This document shows, piece by piece, positions 35,508 to 44,451 of a DNA stretch of 64,000 nt. The stretch is from contig NZ_JACHFZ010000005.1 of assembly GCF_014202075.1 (NCBI RefSeq), forward strand, positions 1-64,000. The letters are read 5' to 3'. A model generated the notes under the pieces. The model saw only the letters and a list, made by a program, of their open reading frames with translations, did no database searches and was not told the origin of the DNA. The stretch is from Brevundimonas basaltis (lineage in GTDB: Bacteria; Pseudomonadota; Alphaproteobacteria; Caulobacterales; Caulobacteraceae). Each line of letters begins with the position of its first letter. Position 1 is the stretch's first letter. A program made the position numbers and the translations under genes.

Positions 35508-36356
35508 TCACCACTCGCGATCCCACTGGAAGGCCGGGTCGATCCAGTCGCCGAGGCGACCGTCGGGGCGGGCGAGGGCGTGGACGCGGTCCATCTCCTC
35601 GGCGGAGAGTTCGAAATCGAAGATGTCGAAATTCTCGGCGGCGCGGGATTCCTTCGAGGTGCGCGGGATGGCGATGACGTTCTGCTGGATCAGCCAGCGC
35701 AGGGTCACCTGGCCCGGCGTCTTGCCGTGCACCTGGCCGATCTCGATCAGGGTGGCGTCGTCGGCGATCTGGCCTTGGGCCAACGGCGACCAGGCGGTGA
35801 TCGACGAGCCGAGCTCCTTCGCCGTCTCGATCAATTTCGAGAGCTTGAGGTAGGGGTGGTATTCGACCTGGTTGGTGACCAGCGCGGCCTTCGAGATCGC
35901 CTGCGCCTTGCGGAACTCGGCCGAAGGGAAGTTGGACAGGCCGATGGTCCGGGTCAGACCCTGATCCTTCGCCTCATTCAGCGCGCCCAGCGTCTCCTCG
36001 AACGACGGATCGGTCTTGGGCCAGTGCAGCAGCAGGAGATCGGGGGTGAAGCCGAGGCTGGCGGCGCTTTCCCGAGCCTGCTTCAGCAGACCGTCGCGGT
36101 CGAAATGCTGGACCCAGATCTTGGTCGTCAGCCAGACATCGTCGCGGGCGACATGCCCCGCCTCGACGGCGTCGCGGATGCCGTCTCCGACCGCCGCCTC
36201 GTTGTGATAGATCCAGGCCGTGTCGATGTGGCGATAGCCGATGCGCAGGGCCTCGGCGACCATGCGGCGGGCGTCCTCCGGCGTCAGGTTCCAGGTGCCG
36301 AAGCCGAGCAGGGGAATGGCGTTTCCGTCGACGGTGATCACAGGCTGGTCGGTCAT
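35508..36356 (-). CDS. aldo/keto reductase
   Basis: A 282-residue NADPH-dependent reductase with the full catalytic tetrad: Asp and Tyr in [11 protein letters not shown], Lys in LTTKIWV and His in LLLHWPKTD. The signature block TIGLSNF and the C-terminal [19 protein letters not shown] (NADPH binding) are also present. Length and motifs match 2,5-diketo-D-gluconate reductase-like members; the natural substrate is not known. It stands between ubiD and a small secreted protein gene on the same strand. Confidence 0.93.
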   Translation of the reverse strand: MTDQPVITVDGNAIPLLGFGTWNLTPEDARRMVAEALRIGYRHIDTAWIYHNEAAVGDGIRDAVEAGHVARDDVWLTTKIWVQHFDRDGLLKQARESAASLGFTPDLLLLHWPKTDPSFEETLGALNEAKDQGLTRTIGLSNFPSAEFRKAQAISKAALVTNQVEYHPYLKLSKLIETAKELGSSITAWSPLAQGQIADDATLIEIGQVHGKTPGQVTLRWLIQQNVIAIPRTSKESRAAENFDIFDFELSAEEMDRVHALARPDGRLGDWIDPAFQWDREW

Positions 36357-36404
36357 GGCGGGCTCCGGGAAGGGAGCGCTTACCTATGCCGCCGCCCGCC
36401 GGGT

Positions 36405-36908
36405 TCAACGCCTGCGGTAGCTAAAATCATACCCCGGGGTCCAGGTCACGCCGCCGTCGGTCGAGGATTCGCCGCGCTGACGCACCGATCCGTCGGGCTC
36501 GGGCGAGACGGTCATGCGCTGGATCGGGCCGGGCCCGCCCGCCGCTTCCAGCACCATGGCCCCGCCATCCGACAGGCCGCCCTCGAACACGGTCACCGCC
36601 CCGTTGCTGTCCATGTAGAACTGACGCCAGACGCCGCCATGCCTCTGGTCGAAGGTGCTGAAGCTGACACCGTGGTAGGTGGTGGCGACGCCGCCGGGGC
36701 CGAGGGTCTGGTGGTAATCCTCCTCGATGGCGCAGCCGCCGGCGGTCGCGGAGATGACGCTGCGGGCGACGATCGTGTCGGTCCCCGTCGGGCTGACGTC
36801 CCAGTCGCCGACCCAGAAGTTGAAGGCGCTGTGGTCGGCGTCGGTGCAGTCGACAGGCGCGGGCGGGGCGGCCTGCAGCAGGGCCGCGAGCAGAATGGCG
36901 TGGATCAT
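36405..36908 (-). CDS. secreted DUF1579-like protein
   Basis: A 167-residue protein with an N-terminal signal peptide (MIHAILLAALLQAAPPAP). It contains FNFWVGDWDV, the hallmark of a group of small exported beta-rich proteins, then CAIEEDYHQTLG and GVWRQFYMDSNGAVTVFEGG. The fold is probably a lipocalin-like or beta-sandwich barrel. Function is unknown. A near-perfect palindrome lies in the intergenic region upstream. Confidence 0.75.
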   Translation of the reverse strand: MIHAILLAALLQAAPPAPVDCTDADHSAFNFWVGDWDVSPTGTDTIVARSVISATAGGCAIEEDYHQTLGPGGVATTYHGVSFSTFDQRHGGVWRQFYMDSNGAVTVFEGGLSDGGAMVLEAAGGPGPIQRMTVSPEPDGSVRQRGESSTDGGVTWTPGYDFSYRRR

Positions 36909-36956
36909 GATGTCCTCCCGGATGGCAGGAGGGACCGTCGGGCCCGACCGGTCAAC

Positions 36957-36970
36957 TTAACGATCGTCAA
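36957..36970. promoter_or_regulatory. near-perfect palindrome between divergent genes
   Basis: TTAACGATCGTCAA is symmetric except for one pair. It lies 49 bases upstream of the minus-strand secreted protein gene (36908) and 80 bases upstream of the plus-strand DUF3297 gene (37051), a position suited to an operator acting on either. The regulator is unknown. Confidence 0.3.
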
Positions 36971-37050
36971 CGCTTCGCCGTCGGCCGCTCTTGGAGTGGG
37001 CGCCGTCCTCGGCTAAAGGCGCGGCCTGTCCTTCGCCAGAGCGCCTGACC

Positions 37051-37287
37051 ATGACCGACCTTCCCGACCGCCTGTCCGTCGATCCTGACAGCCCGTTTCA
37101 CGACGCCGACTTGCTGGCGAAGGGGATCGGCGTCCGCTTCAAGGGCGAGGACAAGACCAATGTCGAGGAATACTGCGTGTCCGAGAACTGGGTCCGGCTC
37201 GCCGTCGGCAACCGCGTCGATCGTCGCGGCAAGGCGCTGACGGTCAAGCTGCAGGGCCCGGTGGAGCCCTATATCAAGGGCGAATAG
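37051..37287 (+). CDS. DUF3297 family protein
   Basis: A 78-residue protein matching DUF3297 along its length: DRLSVDPDSPFHDADLLAKG, then GVRFKGEDKTNVEEYCVSEN and GNRVDRRGKALTVKLQGPVE. Function is unknown; the family is widespread in proteobacteria as a small soluble protein. The start at 37051 fits the family; an upstream open frame to 36991 has no homologous look. The stop is 3 bases from the end of the frameshifted lipoprotein gene on the other strand. Confidence 0.9.
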   Translation: MTDLPDRLSVDPDSPFHDADLLAKGIGVRFKGEDKTNVEEYCVSENWVRLAVGNRVDRRGKALTVKLQGPVEPYIKGE

Positions 37288-37290
37288 GCC

Positions 37291-38069
37291 TTATCGGGCA
37301 CGGCGGAACTCGACCTGGGCCCCGGGGCTGTCGAGGATGAGCGCGCCGTTCTGGATGATCGACGCGCGGGTGATCGTGTCCATGAAGCCGGCGAAGCGAT
37401 CCTCGAAGGGGGTGGTCATGCGCTCGCAGACGGGGCCCTGCGCCGGGGTGACCTCCAGCAGCGGCCCGTCCTGACGGTAGCGCCAGCCGCCGTGCACGCA
37501 GGCGTTGGCCTCGATGCGGCCGTCCAGGATCGTGATCTCGACCGGTTCCTCGCCAGCCGGCGGCGCGGCCCCGTGGAAGAAGCGCAACCGCCAGCGGCCG
37601 GTGATGTCGACGTCGGGCACAGGTGGGGCGCTCTCAAAGGTCAGTTCGGCCCCGGGGCCGGTCAGGCGCAGGGTTCCGTCGCGAAGCCCGGCCCCCGTCA
37701 CGGCTGAAAGGGTGCGGCTGAACTCCGTCTCCCAATCCGTCAGACCGCGCGCGCAGATCGCGCCGGATTGGCCGGGGCGACGAGCAGACGACGGCCTTGC
37801 CAGTCGTAACGACGCCAGAAGGCGATGCACTGGGAGCGCGCCCGGAAGGTGAAGTCGCCGACCGTCATCGTGATCGGGTGGTGAGTGTCGGCATCGTCAG
37901 GCGCCGGAGCCGGGCGGCCGTTCATGGCGGTCAGCCGCCATTCTCCGCGCATGTCGACCGGCCCGGGGGCCTCTGGGGGCGAGGGCGGCGATGCGGGCGG
38001 CCGCGCGTCGATGGGCGGCGGGGCCGGGCTGCAGGCGGCGACACACAGGGCGAGGAGCACGACGCGCAT
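37291..38069 (-). pseudogene. frameshifted META/HslJ-like lipoprotein gene
   Basis: Two open frames read in sequence form one protein if a single base is restored. The first part starts at ATG 38069 with a lipoprotein signal (MRVVLLALCVAACS) and a META-like unit (MRGEWRLTAMNGRP, then SQCIAFWRRYDWQGRRLLVA) and runs off into a stop at 37740. The second part continues in the other frame with ICARGLTDWETEF and a second unit (DITGRWRLRFFHG) to 37291. The break lies near 37760-37765, in a CCGGCGCG stretch where one missing base joins PANP to GAICARGL. It is either a real recent frameshift or a base-call error in a GC run. Confidence 0.65.
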
Positions 38070-38228
38070 GAGGACAGAGCGAACCAACGAGGCGGCGGTT
38101 TCATGGCGGAGGAGGACGGGACGCCGGTCGCGCTCATGCGGCGGCGGGCAAAACCGGGGCAAGGACGCTTCTCCCCCCGGCGCACCCGGTCTAGGTTCCC
38201 GTCCCTCGCCCGACTCCCGGAGCCGTTC

Positions 38229-39662
38229 ATGCGCCTGTCCGCCCGCCTTCTCGCCGCCAGCGCCCTCGCGCTCAGCCTCGTCGTCGCGCCCGCCGCTGCG
38301 CAGGACGCCCGCACCATTCGTGAGGCCGAACAGCTGCGCGACCGGGCGCTGCAGGACAACGTGGCGTACGAACTGGTCTCGGAGCTGACCACCCGCTTCG
38401 GGCCGCGTCTGGGCGGATCGGCTTCGGAGCAGGCTTCGGCCCGCTGGGGCGCGGACACGTTCCGCCAGATGGGCTTCGACAATGTTTCGATCGAGGAGTT
38501 CCCGCTGGCGCTGTGGACCCGCGGCGAGGCGCGGGCCGAGATCCTGTCGCCCTTCCCACAGCCGCTTGAGGTCGTCGCGCTGGGCGGCTCACACGCCACT
38601 CCGCCCGAGGGGGTCGAGGGCGAGGCCGCTATCTTCGAGACCTACCAGCAACTGCTCGACCAGCCGGAAGGCGCGTTGAGCGGCAAGATCGCCGTCGTGC
38701 TGCAGGACACGGTGCAGGCCCAGGACGGACGCGGCTACGGCGCCACTTCGCCGATCCGGGGCAACGGCCCGACCGAGGCGGCGAAGCGCGGCGCGGTCGG
38801 CTATGTGCTGCGCTCGCTGGGCACCCACGACCATCGCTTCGCCCACACCGGGGCCACCCGGGTCGGCGAGGGGACGGTCCCCTCCTTCGCCATGAGCCCG
38901 CCGGACGCCGACCAGCTGCGCCGCATGATCCGCCTGAGCGACCAGCCGGTGCGGATGCGGCTGTTCTCAAGCGCGGGCTTCACCGCGGACAGCCACAGCC
39001 AGAACGTCATCGGCGAGGTCCGCGGCTCCGGCGCCGCGGACGAGGTCATCGTCATCGGCGGCCATCTGGACAGCTGGGACCTCGGCACGGGGGCGATCGA
39101 CGACGGGGCCGGGGTGGCGATCACCGCCGCCGCCCTGAAGCTGATCGAGGACATGCCGCGCAAGCCGCGCCGCACCATCCGCGTGGTCTGGTGGGGCTCG
39201 GAGGAGGTCAGCCAGCCGCCGCCGTCCCAAGGCTTGGCCGGAGCCCGCTTCTACGCCGCGAGTCGCGCCGGCGAGATGGCGACCCATGTGGCCATCAGCG
39301 AGAGCGATTTCGGGGCCGGGCCGATTTACAGCCTGACCCTGCCCGCGGGGGCCGCCGACACCGATTTCCGCCGCGCGGCCCAGGCGGTGCTGACGCCGCT
39401 GGGCGTGTTGTTCGACGGCTCGCCCGCGACCGGCGGCGGGCCGGACACCGGACCGACGGTGGCGGCGGGGGTTCCGGCCTTCCGGCTCAACCAGGACGGC
39501 ACCGATTATTTTGACACCCATCACACCGCCGATGACGTGCTGGACCGGATCGATCCCGAGAACCTCGATCAGAACGTCGCCGCCTGGGCCAGCTTCCTTT
39601 GGCTCCTGGCCAACTCCGACGTGGACTTCCGGGCGCTGAGGCCGGCGAGCTCTGCCAACTGA
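38229..39662 (+). CDS. secreted M28-family aminopeptidase
   Basis: A 477-residue protein with a signal peptide (MRLSARLLAASALALSLVVA, cleavage after APAAAQ). A protease-associated-type insert occupies about residues 120-230, and the M28 zinc site is shown by GGHLDSWD (His), AIDDGAG (Asp), VVWWGSEE (Glu pair) and DTHHTADD (His). It probably removes N-terminal residues or dipeptides in the periplasm. The ATG at 38229 was chosen because it starts the signal peptide. It is divergent from the frameshifted lipoprotein gene. Confidence 0.9.
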   Translation: MRLSARLLAASALALSLVVAPAAAQDARTIREAEQLRDRALQDNVAYELVSELTTRFGPRLGGSASEQASARWGADTFRQMGFDNVSIEEFPLALWTRGEARAEILSPFPQPLEVVALGGSHATPPEGVEGEAAIFETYQQLLDQPEGALSGKIAVVLQDTVQAQDGRGYGATSPIRGNGPTEAAKRGAVGYVLRSLGTHDHRFAHTGATRVGEGTVPSFAMSPPDADQLRRMIRLSDQPVRMRLFSSAGFTADSHSQNVIGEVRGSGAADEVIVIGGHLDSWDLGTGAIDDGAGVAITAAALKLIEDMPRKPRRTIRVVWWGSEEVSQPPPSQGLAGARFYAASRAGEMATHVAISESDFGAGPIYSLTLPAGAADTDFRRAAQAVLTPLGVLFDGSPATGGGPDTGPTVAAGVPAFRLNQDGTDYFDTHHTADDVLDRIDPENLDQNVAAWASFLWLLANSDVDFRALRPASSAN

Positions 39663-39734
39663 CGGTTGTAGCTTGACCGGCCCGCGTTTCGTGCCACGCT
39701 GACTTCGTTGCGGGTGAGGCCGGTGGAGGGGACC

Positions 39735-40031
39735 ATGACCGAGAACAACATCAACCAGAGCGGCTACGTCCAGGTGCAGAGCAACGGCATGGCCGTGGCG
39801 TCGCTGGTGCTCGGTATCCTGTCGATTCTGTTCGTCTGGATCCCGTTCGTCGGTCTGGTGTCGTGGATTCTTGCGCCGATCGGGCTCGTGCTTGGGCTGG
39901 TTGCGCTGAAACAACCATTCGGCAGGGGTATGGCCATCGCCGGTTCGATCTGTTCGGGCATTGGCCTGCTGGGCTGCATCGGCTGGGTCGTGCTGATCGG
40001 CGTTGCGGCGGCGGCCGGCTCGGCCGCCTGA
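39735..40031 (+). CDS. DUF4190 domain membrane protein
   Basis: A 98-residue protein started at ATG 39735 after GGAGGGG. It has two membrane helices (about 22-45 and 60-85) separated by a GLVLGLVALKQPFGRGMAIA motif, which is the DUF4190 signature of small membrane proteins of unknown role. It lies upstream of the tRNA-Leu gene on the same strand. Confidence 0.82.
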   Translation: MTENNINQSGYVQVQSNGMAVASLVLGILSILFVWIPFVGLVSWILAPIGLVLGLVALKQPFGRGMAIAGSICSGIGLLGCIGWVVLIGVAAAAGSAA

Positions 40032-40082
40032 TCCACGGACCGCATGGCCGAAGCTCCGCCGCGCTGGTAGACGACCTCGGCC

Positions 40083-40167
40083 GCGAGCGTGGCGAAACTG
40101 GTAGACGCAAGGGACTTAAAATCCCTCGACTTCGGTCATGCGGGTTCGACCCCCGCCGCTCGCACCA
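40083..40167 (+). tRNA. tRNA-Leu (UAA)
   Basis: An 85-base class II tRNA. The acceptor stem GCGAGCG (40083-40089) pairs with CGCTCGC (40157-40163), followed by encoded ACCA. The anticodon stem AGGGA/TCCCT encloses the loop CTTAAAA, giving anticodon TAA. A variable arm precedes the GGGTTCGACCCC T-arm. It lies between the DUF4190 gene and pyk. Confidence 0.97.
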
Positions 40168-40276
40168 CGGCCCGTCCGGCGCATAACTTCGTGTTTCCGG
40201 CGGAGAACCGGCCTTAACGACGCGCGCTTTCGTGGCACAAGGGGGCGCTTCCCCTTTCAGGCCGTATGGATATTCG

Positions 40277-41710
40277 ATGAAAAGAGCCCGGCGCGCCCGC
40301 ATCGTCGCGACCCTCGGACCCGCCAGCCGCGCGCCCCGCGAGGTCAAGGCGCTCGCCCAGGCCGGGGTGGACGTGTTCCGCCTCAACTTCAGCCACGGCT
40401 CGCATGACGACCACGCGGCGGCGCTGAAGGCGGTGCGCGGGGCGGAGCTGGCGCTGAAGCGGCCGCTGGGGGTGCTGGCCGACCTGCAGGGGCCGAAGCT
40501 GCGGCTGGGGCGGTTCGCCAATGTCGAGATCGACGTCAAGCCGGGGCACCAGATGCGCTTCGACCTCGACCCGGCGCCGGGCGACGCGACGCGGGTGCAG
40601 ATGCCGCATCCGGAAATCTTCAAGGCGCTGCGCACCGGCATGCTGCTGTTGCTCGACGACGGGCGCGTGCGGCTGCGGGTCGGCGAACGCACCGACAAAT
40701 GGGCCGACGTGACGGTCGAGAGCGGCTCGAAACTGTCGGACCGCAAGGGCGTCGCCGTGCCCGAGGCGGTGGTGCCGGTCTCGGCCCTGACGCCCAAGGA
40801 CCGCGAGGACCTGGCCTTCGCCCTGCGCATCGGCGTCGACTGGGTGGCGCTCAGTTTCGTCCAGAAGGCCGAGGACATGGCCGAGCTGAAGCAGATCGTG
40901 AAGGGCCGCGCCGCCTGCCTGGCCAAGATCGAGAAGCCGCAGGCGCTGAACGAGCTGGAGAGCATCCTCGACTATTGCGACGGGGTGATGGTGGCGCGCG
41001 GCGATCTGGGCGTGGAACTGGATCCTGAAGAGGTGCCGGTGGCCCAGAAGCGGATCATCCGCGCCGCCCGCCAGCGCGGCGTGCCGGTGATCGTGGCGAC
41101 CCAGATGCTGGAGTCGATGACCTCGGCGCCAGCCCCGACCCGGGCCGAGGCCTCGGACGTGGCCAATGCGGTCTATGAAGGCGCCGACGCCCTGATGCTG
41201 TCGGCGGAGACGGCGTCCGGCGACTATCCGCTGGAGTCCGTCGCGATCATGAACCGGATCATGGAGCGGGTGGAGAATGATCCCCTGTGGCCGGGACTGA
41301 TGGACGCCGAACACGCCGGCATGGACGAGCACGACGTCGACGCCCTGGTCGCCGCCGCGCGCAAGGCGGGCGAGGCCCAGTCGACGGCCTGCGTGGTGGT
41401 GTTCACGACGCTGGGCGGCACGGCCCGGCGGATGTCGCGCGAACGGCCGCTACAGACGGTGCTGGCCCTGACGCCGAGGCCGGAGACGGCGCGGCGGTTG
41501 GCGCTGGTCTGGGGTCTCGAGCCCCGCCTGAGCCGGGAGCCCGCCTCGCTGGAGGAGGTTACCGACGACGCGGTCCAGAAGGCGGTCGAGTTCGGGCTGG
41601 CCGAGCCGGGCCAGCGGCTGCTGATCCTCGCGGGCACGCCGTTCGGCGCGCCGGGGGCTGCGAATCTGCTGCGACTGGCGCATGTTCCGATGAAGAAGGC
41701 GAAGCGCTAA
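40277..41710 (+). CDS. pyk: pyruvate kinase
   Basis: A 477-residue enzyme of the last glycolytic step, making ATP and pyruvate from phosphoenolpyruvate. It has ARIVATLGPAS, FRLNFSHGSH, LADLQGPKLRLG, the active-site CLAKIEKPQAL with its Lys, VARGDLGVEL and VATQMLESM, and the C-terminal allosteric domain. Length and domain order are normal. The ATG at 40277 (MKRARRARIVATLGP) is the family start; a frame open from 40232 has no support. It stands after tRNA-Leu with a 110-base gap. Confidence 0.96.
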   Translation: MKRARRARIVATLGPASRAPREVKALAQAGVDVFRLNFSHGSHDDHAAALKAVRGAELALKRPLGVLADLQGPKLRLGRFANVEIDVKPGHQMRFDLDPAPGDATRVQMPHPEIFKALRTGMLLLLDDGRVRLRVGERTDKWADVTVESGSKLSDRKGVAVPEAVVPVSALTPKDREDLAFALRIGVDWVALSFVQKAEDMAELKQIVKGRAACLAKIEKPQALNELESILDYCDGVMVARGDLGVELDPEEVPVAQKRIIRAARQRGVPVIVATQMLESMTSAPAPTRAEASDVANAVYEGADALMLSAETASGDYPLESVAIMNRIMERVENDPLWPGLMDAEHAGMDEHDVDALVAAARKAGEAQSTACVVVFTTLGGTARRMSRERPLQTVLALTPRPETARRLALVWGLEPRLSREPASLEEVTDDAVQKAVEFGLAEPGQRLLILAGTPFGAPGAANLLRLAHVPMKKAKR

Positions 41711-41716
41711 CGGAGG

Positions 41717-41760
41717 CCCCTCCACCGCTTCGCAGTCCCCCTCCTGCTGAGGGGGAGGAG
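41717..41760. repeat. CCTCCACC/GGGGGAGG element, copy 2 (single arm)
   Basis: CCCCTCCACCGCTTCGCAGT, then CCCCCTCCTGCTGAGGGGGA and GGA, runs from 41717 to 41760 and matches one arm of the elements at 21307-21429 and 59064-59177. The GGGGAGGAG at its end lies 10 bases before the methylase ATG at 41771 and is the only plausible ribosome-binding site there. Confidence 0.7.
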
Positions 41761-41770
41761 ACGGTTCGGC

Positions 41771-42811
41771 ATGATCAAGTACATCGGCTCGAAGCGGGCG
41801 CTGCTGACGCAGATCGCGGCGACGGTTTCGGCGGTCCTGCCCGAGGGCGGGACGGTGTGCGATCTGTTCTCGGGCACGGCGCGGGTGGGCCACGCGCTGA
41901 AAAAGCAGGGCTTCCGGGTCTGGTCGAACGATCACAACGCCTACGCCCATGTGCTGGCCATGGCCTATGTGCAGGCTGACCGCGAGCGTTGGCTGGACCG
42001 GGCCGAGGCGGTGCTCACGGAGTTACGTGCGGTCGCGCCGGAGGCCGGCTGGTTCACCCGCACCTTCTGCGAGGACGCGCGGTATTTCACGCCGGAAAAC
42101 GGGGCCCGGATCGACGCCCTGCGCGACCGGATCGCGGGCATGGGGCTGGAGCCCGAACTGGAGGCCATCGCCCTGGTCAGCCTGATGGAGGCGGCCGACA
42201 GGGTGGATTCCACGGCGGGTCTGCAGATGGCCTATATGAAGTCCTGGGCCAGCCGGGCGCTGAAGCCGCTGGAGCTGCGGATGCCCGACATCCTGGCGGG
42301 CGTGGCGGCGGGGCCGTGCCGGGCGACCCGGGCCGACGCCGTCGAACTGGCCACCTCGGTCGAGGCCGACCTCGTCTATCTGGACCCGCCCTATAACCAG
42401 CATTCCTACCTCGGCAACTACCACTGTTGGGAGAGCCTGGTGCTGTGGGACAAGCCCGAGACCTATGGCGTGGCCAACAAGCGGATCGATGTGCGCACCC
42501 GCAAGAGCCCCTTCAACAGCAAGCCCGGCATCGCCCCGGCGCTGGCGGCGGTGATCGAGGGGGTTAAGACGCCCAACCTGATCGTGTCGTTCAACGATGA
42601 GGGCTATCTGTCGCGGGATCAGCTGGTGCAGATGCTGTCGGCCCGGGGCGAGGTGCAGGTGATCGCAATCCAGCACCCGCGCTACGTCGGGGCCCGCATC
42701 GGCATCCACAATCCCAAGGGGGAGAAGGTCGGGGCGATCGGCCGGCTGAGGAACGTCGAATATCTGTTCGTGGTCTCGGATCGGCGGGTGAACCTCGCCG
42801 ACGCGGCCTGA
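41771..42811 (+). CDS. D12-class adenine-specific DNA methyltransferase
   Basis: A 346-residue Dam-like N6-adenine methylase. The S-adenosylmethionine-binding motif I is DLFSGTARVG (residues 31-40), the catalytic motif IV is Asp205-Pro-Pro-Tyr208 (LDPPYNQHSY), and the N-terminus MIKYIGSKR is the D12 signature. No restriction endonuclease or specificity subunit is encoded nearby, so it is an orphan. The recognition sequence cannot be read from the protein. It starts from a ribosome-binding site inside a repeat element and is followed by an EcfG-type promoter for the next gene. Confidence 0.88.
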   Translation: MIKYIGSKRALLTQIAATVSAVLPEGGTVCDLFSGTARVGHALKKQGFRVWSNDHNAYAHVLAMAYVQADRERWLDRAEAVLTELRAVAPEAGWFTRTFCEDARYFTPENGARIDALRDRIAGMGLEPELEAIALVSLMEAADRVDSTAGLQMAYMKSWASRALKPLELRMPDILAGVAAGPCRATRADAVELATSVEADLVYLDPPYNQHSYLGNYHCWESLVLWDKPETYGVANKRIDVRTRKSPFNSKPGIAPALAAVIEGVKTPNLIVSFNDEGYLSRDQLVQMLSARGEVQVIAIQHPRYVGARIGIHNPKGEKVGAIGRLRNVEYLFVVSDRRVNLADAA

Positions 42812-42814
42812 TCG

Positions 42815-42839
42815 GGAACGGGACGGAGTCCGGGCCGTT
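42815..42839 (+). promoter_or_regulatory. EcfG (general stress) type promoter
   Basis: GGAAC (42815-42819) and CGTT (42836-42839) are separated by exactly 16 bases, a perfect match to GGAAC-N16-CGTT. It lies directly after the methylase stop and just before the small membrane protein gene. Transcription would start near 42846, leaving an almost leaderless message from the ATG at 42849 or a short leader to the ATG at 42858. Confidence 0.5.
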
Positions 42840-42848
42840 GTGTCGGCC

Positions 42849-43118
42849 ATGGAACAGATGAGCCTCTCCCCCTCGCGGCGTCTGGAAGCGCGCCGGGCCT
42901 ATGACCGGACGGCGGACGCCTTCGAAACCGTGGCCTGGCGCGCGCCAACGGCGCAGCGGTTCGACCCGCGTCCGGCCAACGACGGGTATCGCCCCTACCG
43001 CCCGGCACCGACGCTGAAGGAGGAACTCGCCAATCTTCCGGCGTGGGTGACAATCGCGGGCGGCGGCGTGATCGCGGCTTTGATGGGCGCTCTATTGGGC
43101 GGCGCCCTGCACATCTGA
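42849..43118 (+). CDS. small C-terminally anchored membrane protein
   Basis: An 89-residue protein ([20 protein letters not shown]) with a basic, Pro-rich soluble part and one C-terminal membrane helix (about 68-89, [20 protein letters not shown]). No family is recognised. GTG 42840 and ATG 42858 are alternative starts. A perfect EcfG-type promoter ends just before it, so it may be a general-stress gene. Its 3' end overlaps the convergent rnhB gene by 27 bases. Confidence 0.6.
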   Translation: MEQMSLSPSRRLEARRAYDRTADAFETVAWRAPTAQRFDPRPANDGYRPYRPAPTLKEELANLPAWVTIAGGGVIAALMGALLGGALHI

Positions 43119-43829
43119 TCTGCTGCCCGCCGCGGACGGGGAGGAGACTGTTTCCAGCAATGCCCGTATCGGCGCCCAGCCCCGCCGGTGGGCCGGGCAG
43201 GGGCCGAGCGTCCGGAGCGCTTCCTGGTGCGCCGGAGCGTTGTAACCCTTGTGCCCCGCGAAGCCGTAGCCGGGATATTCGGCGTCCAGTTCGACCATCA
43301 ACCGGTCCCGGGCTGTCTTGGCGAGGATCGAGGCCGCCGCGATCGACAGCGACAGGCCGTCGCCGCCCACCACGGTCTGCACGTCGCAGGGCAGTTTGAA
43401 CCGGTAGTTTCCATCCACGAGCGCCGCGACCGGCTGCACCGACATCGCCTCGATCGCGCGGCACATGGCCAGGCCTGTGGCGTGCAGAATGTTGTGCGCC
43501 TCGATCTCCTCGACCGAGGCGAAGCCGACGCCCCAGGCCACGGAGCGGGCCTTGATCTCGATCTCCAGCGACTCGCGGCGGGCGTGGGTCAGGGCCTTGG
43601 AGTCATTGATGCCGGCGGGCAGGTCGCGGGGATCGAGAATCACCGCCCCCGCCGAGACCGGCCCGGCCCACGGCCCGCGTCCCGCCTCGTCGACGCCACA
43701 AACGGGGCCGTTCACGGATTGGATCAGGACCGCTTCGAGCGCCATCGTCGGGAAGGCGCGAACGGCCTTCACCGCCGGCGCCCTGGCGGCGGGCTTCTTC
43801 TTCGCGGAGGATGTCGCGGGGGTCTTCAC
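43092..43829 (-). CDS. rnhB: ribonuclease HII
   Basis: A 245-residue RNase HII that removes ribonucleotides and RNA from RNA-DNA hybrids. Catalytic acids lie in [14 protein letters not shown] (Asp and Glu) and in VDGNYRF, with INDSKAL and [17 protein letters not shown] as further signatures. The N-terminal 20 residues are Lys/Ala/Pro-rich. The GTG start at 43829 overlaps the tag stop as GTGA. The C-terminal tail overlaps the convergent small membrane gene. Confidence 0.93.
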   Translation of the reverse strand: MKTPATSSAKKKPAARAPAVKAVRAFPTMALEAVLIQSVNGPVCGVDEAGRGPWAGPVSAGAVILDPRDLPAGINDSKALTHARRESLEIEIKARSVAWGVGFASVEEIEAHNILHATGLAMCRAIEAMSVQPVAALVDGNYRFKLPCDVQTVVGGDGLSLSIAAASILAKTARDRLMVELDAEYPGYGFAGHKGYNAPAHQEALRTLGPCPAHRRGWAPIRALLETVSSPSAAGSRSDVQGAAQ

Positions 43830-44413
43830 CGGTCGGCCATCGCACGAACCTGCCGGTGACGGAAGCACTCGACGCCGTGATCGTTGACCATGCCCACAGC
43901 CTGCATGAAGGCGTAGACGATCACAGGGCCGCAGAAGGTGAAGCCACGCTTCTTCAGGGCCTTGGCCATGGCTTCGGACTCCGGCGTCGCGACCGGTCGG
44001 CCGTGGCTGTCGGGCCATTCGTTCTGGATCGGCGCGCCGCCGACGAACGACCAGAGCCACCCGCTGAAGTCCTCACCCTTCTCCTGCATCTCCAGCCAGA
44101 TCTTCGCGCCGTTGATGGCGCTGTTGATCTTGGCCCGCGAGCGGATGATGCGCGCGTCACCGAGCAGCCGCTCGATATCGGCCTCGCCATAGGCGGCCAC
44201 CTTGACCGGGTCGAAGCCGTCGAAGGCCTCGCGGATGCCCTCGCGCTTCCTCAGGATGGTGATCCACGCCAGCCCGGCCTGCATGCCGTCCAGCACCAGC
44301 TTCTCCCACAGGGCGCGGGCGTCGTACTCGGGCACGCCCCACTCCTCATCGTGATAGGCGACGTAGAGCGGATCGGTCCAGCACCAGGCGCAGCGTTGGA
44401 GTGAGTCGGACAT
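43826..44413 (-). CDS. tag: DNA-3-methyladenine glycosylase I
   Basis: A 195-residue TAG enzyme that excises 3-methyladenine from DNA. The zinc ligands are Cys8, His21, His179 and Cys183 ([22 protein letters not shown]). The catalytic acid position, Glu in E. coli, is Asp42 in [16 protein letters not shown], as in many alphaproteobacterial members. Length is normal. It is upstream of rnhB with a 4-base overlap, so repair and RNase HII genes form one unit. Confidence 0.92.
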   Translation of the reverse strand: MSDSLQRCAWCWTDPLYVAYHDEEWGVPEYDARALWEKLVLDGMQAGLAWITILRKREGIREAFDGFDPVKVAAYGEADIERLLGDARIIRSRAKINSAINGAKIWLEMQEKGEDFSGWLWSFVGGAPIQNEWPDSHGRPVATPESEAMAKALKKRGFTFCGPVIVYAFMQAVGMVNDHGVECFRHRQVRAMADR

Positions 44414-44451
44414 GGGGGGAGGGTAGCGGGTCGGTCAGCTGGGGAAAGCCG

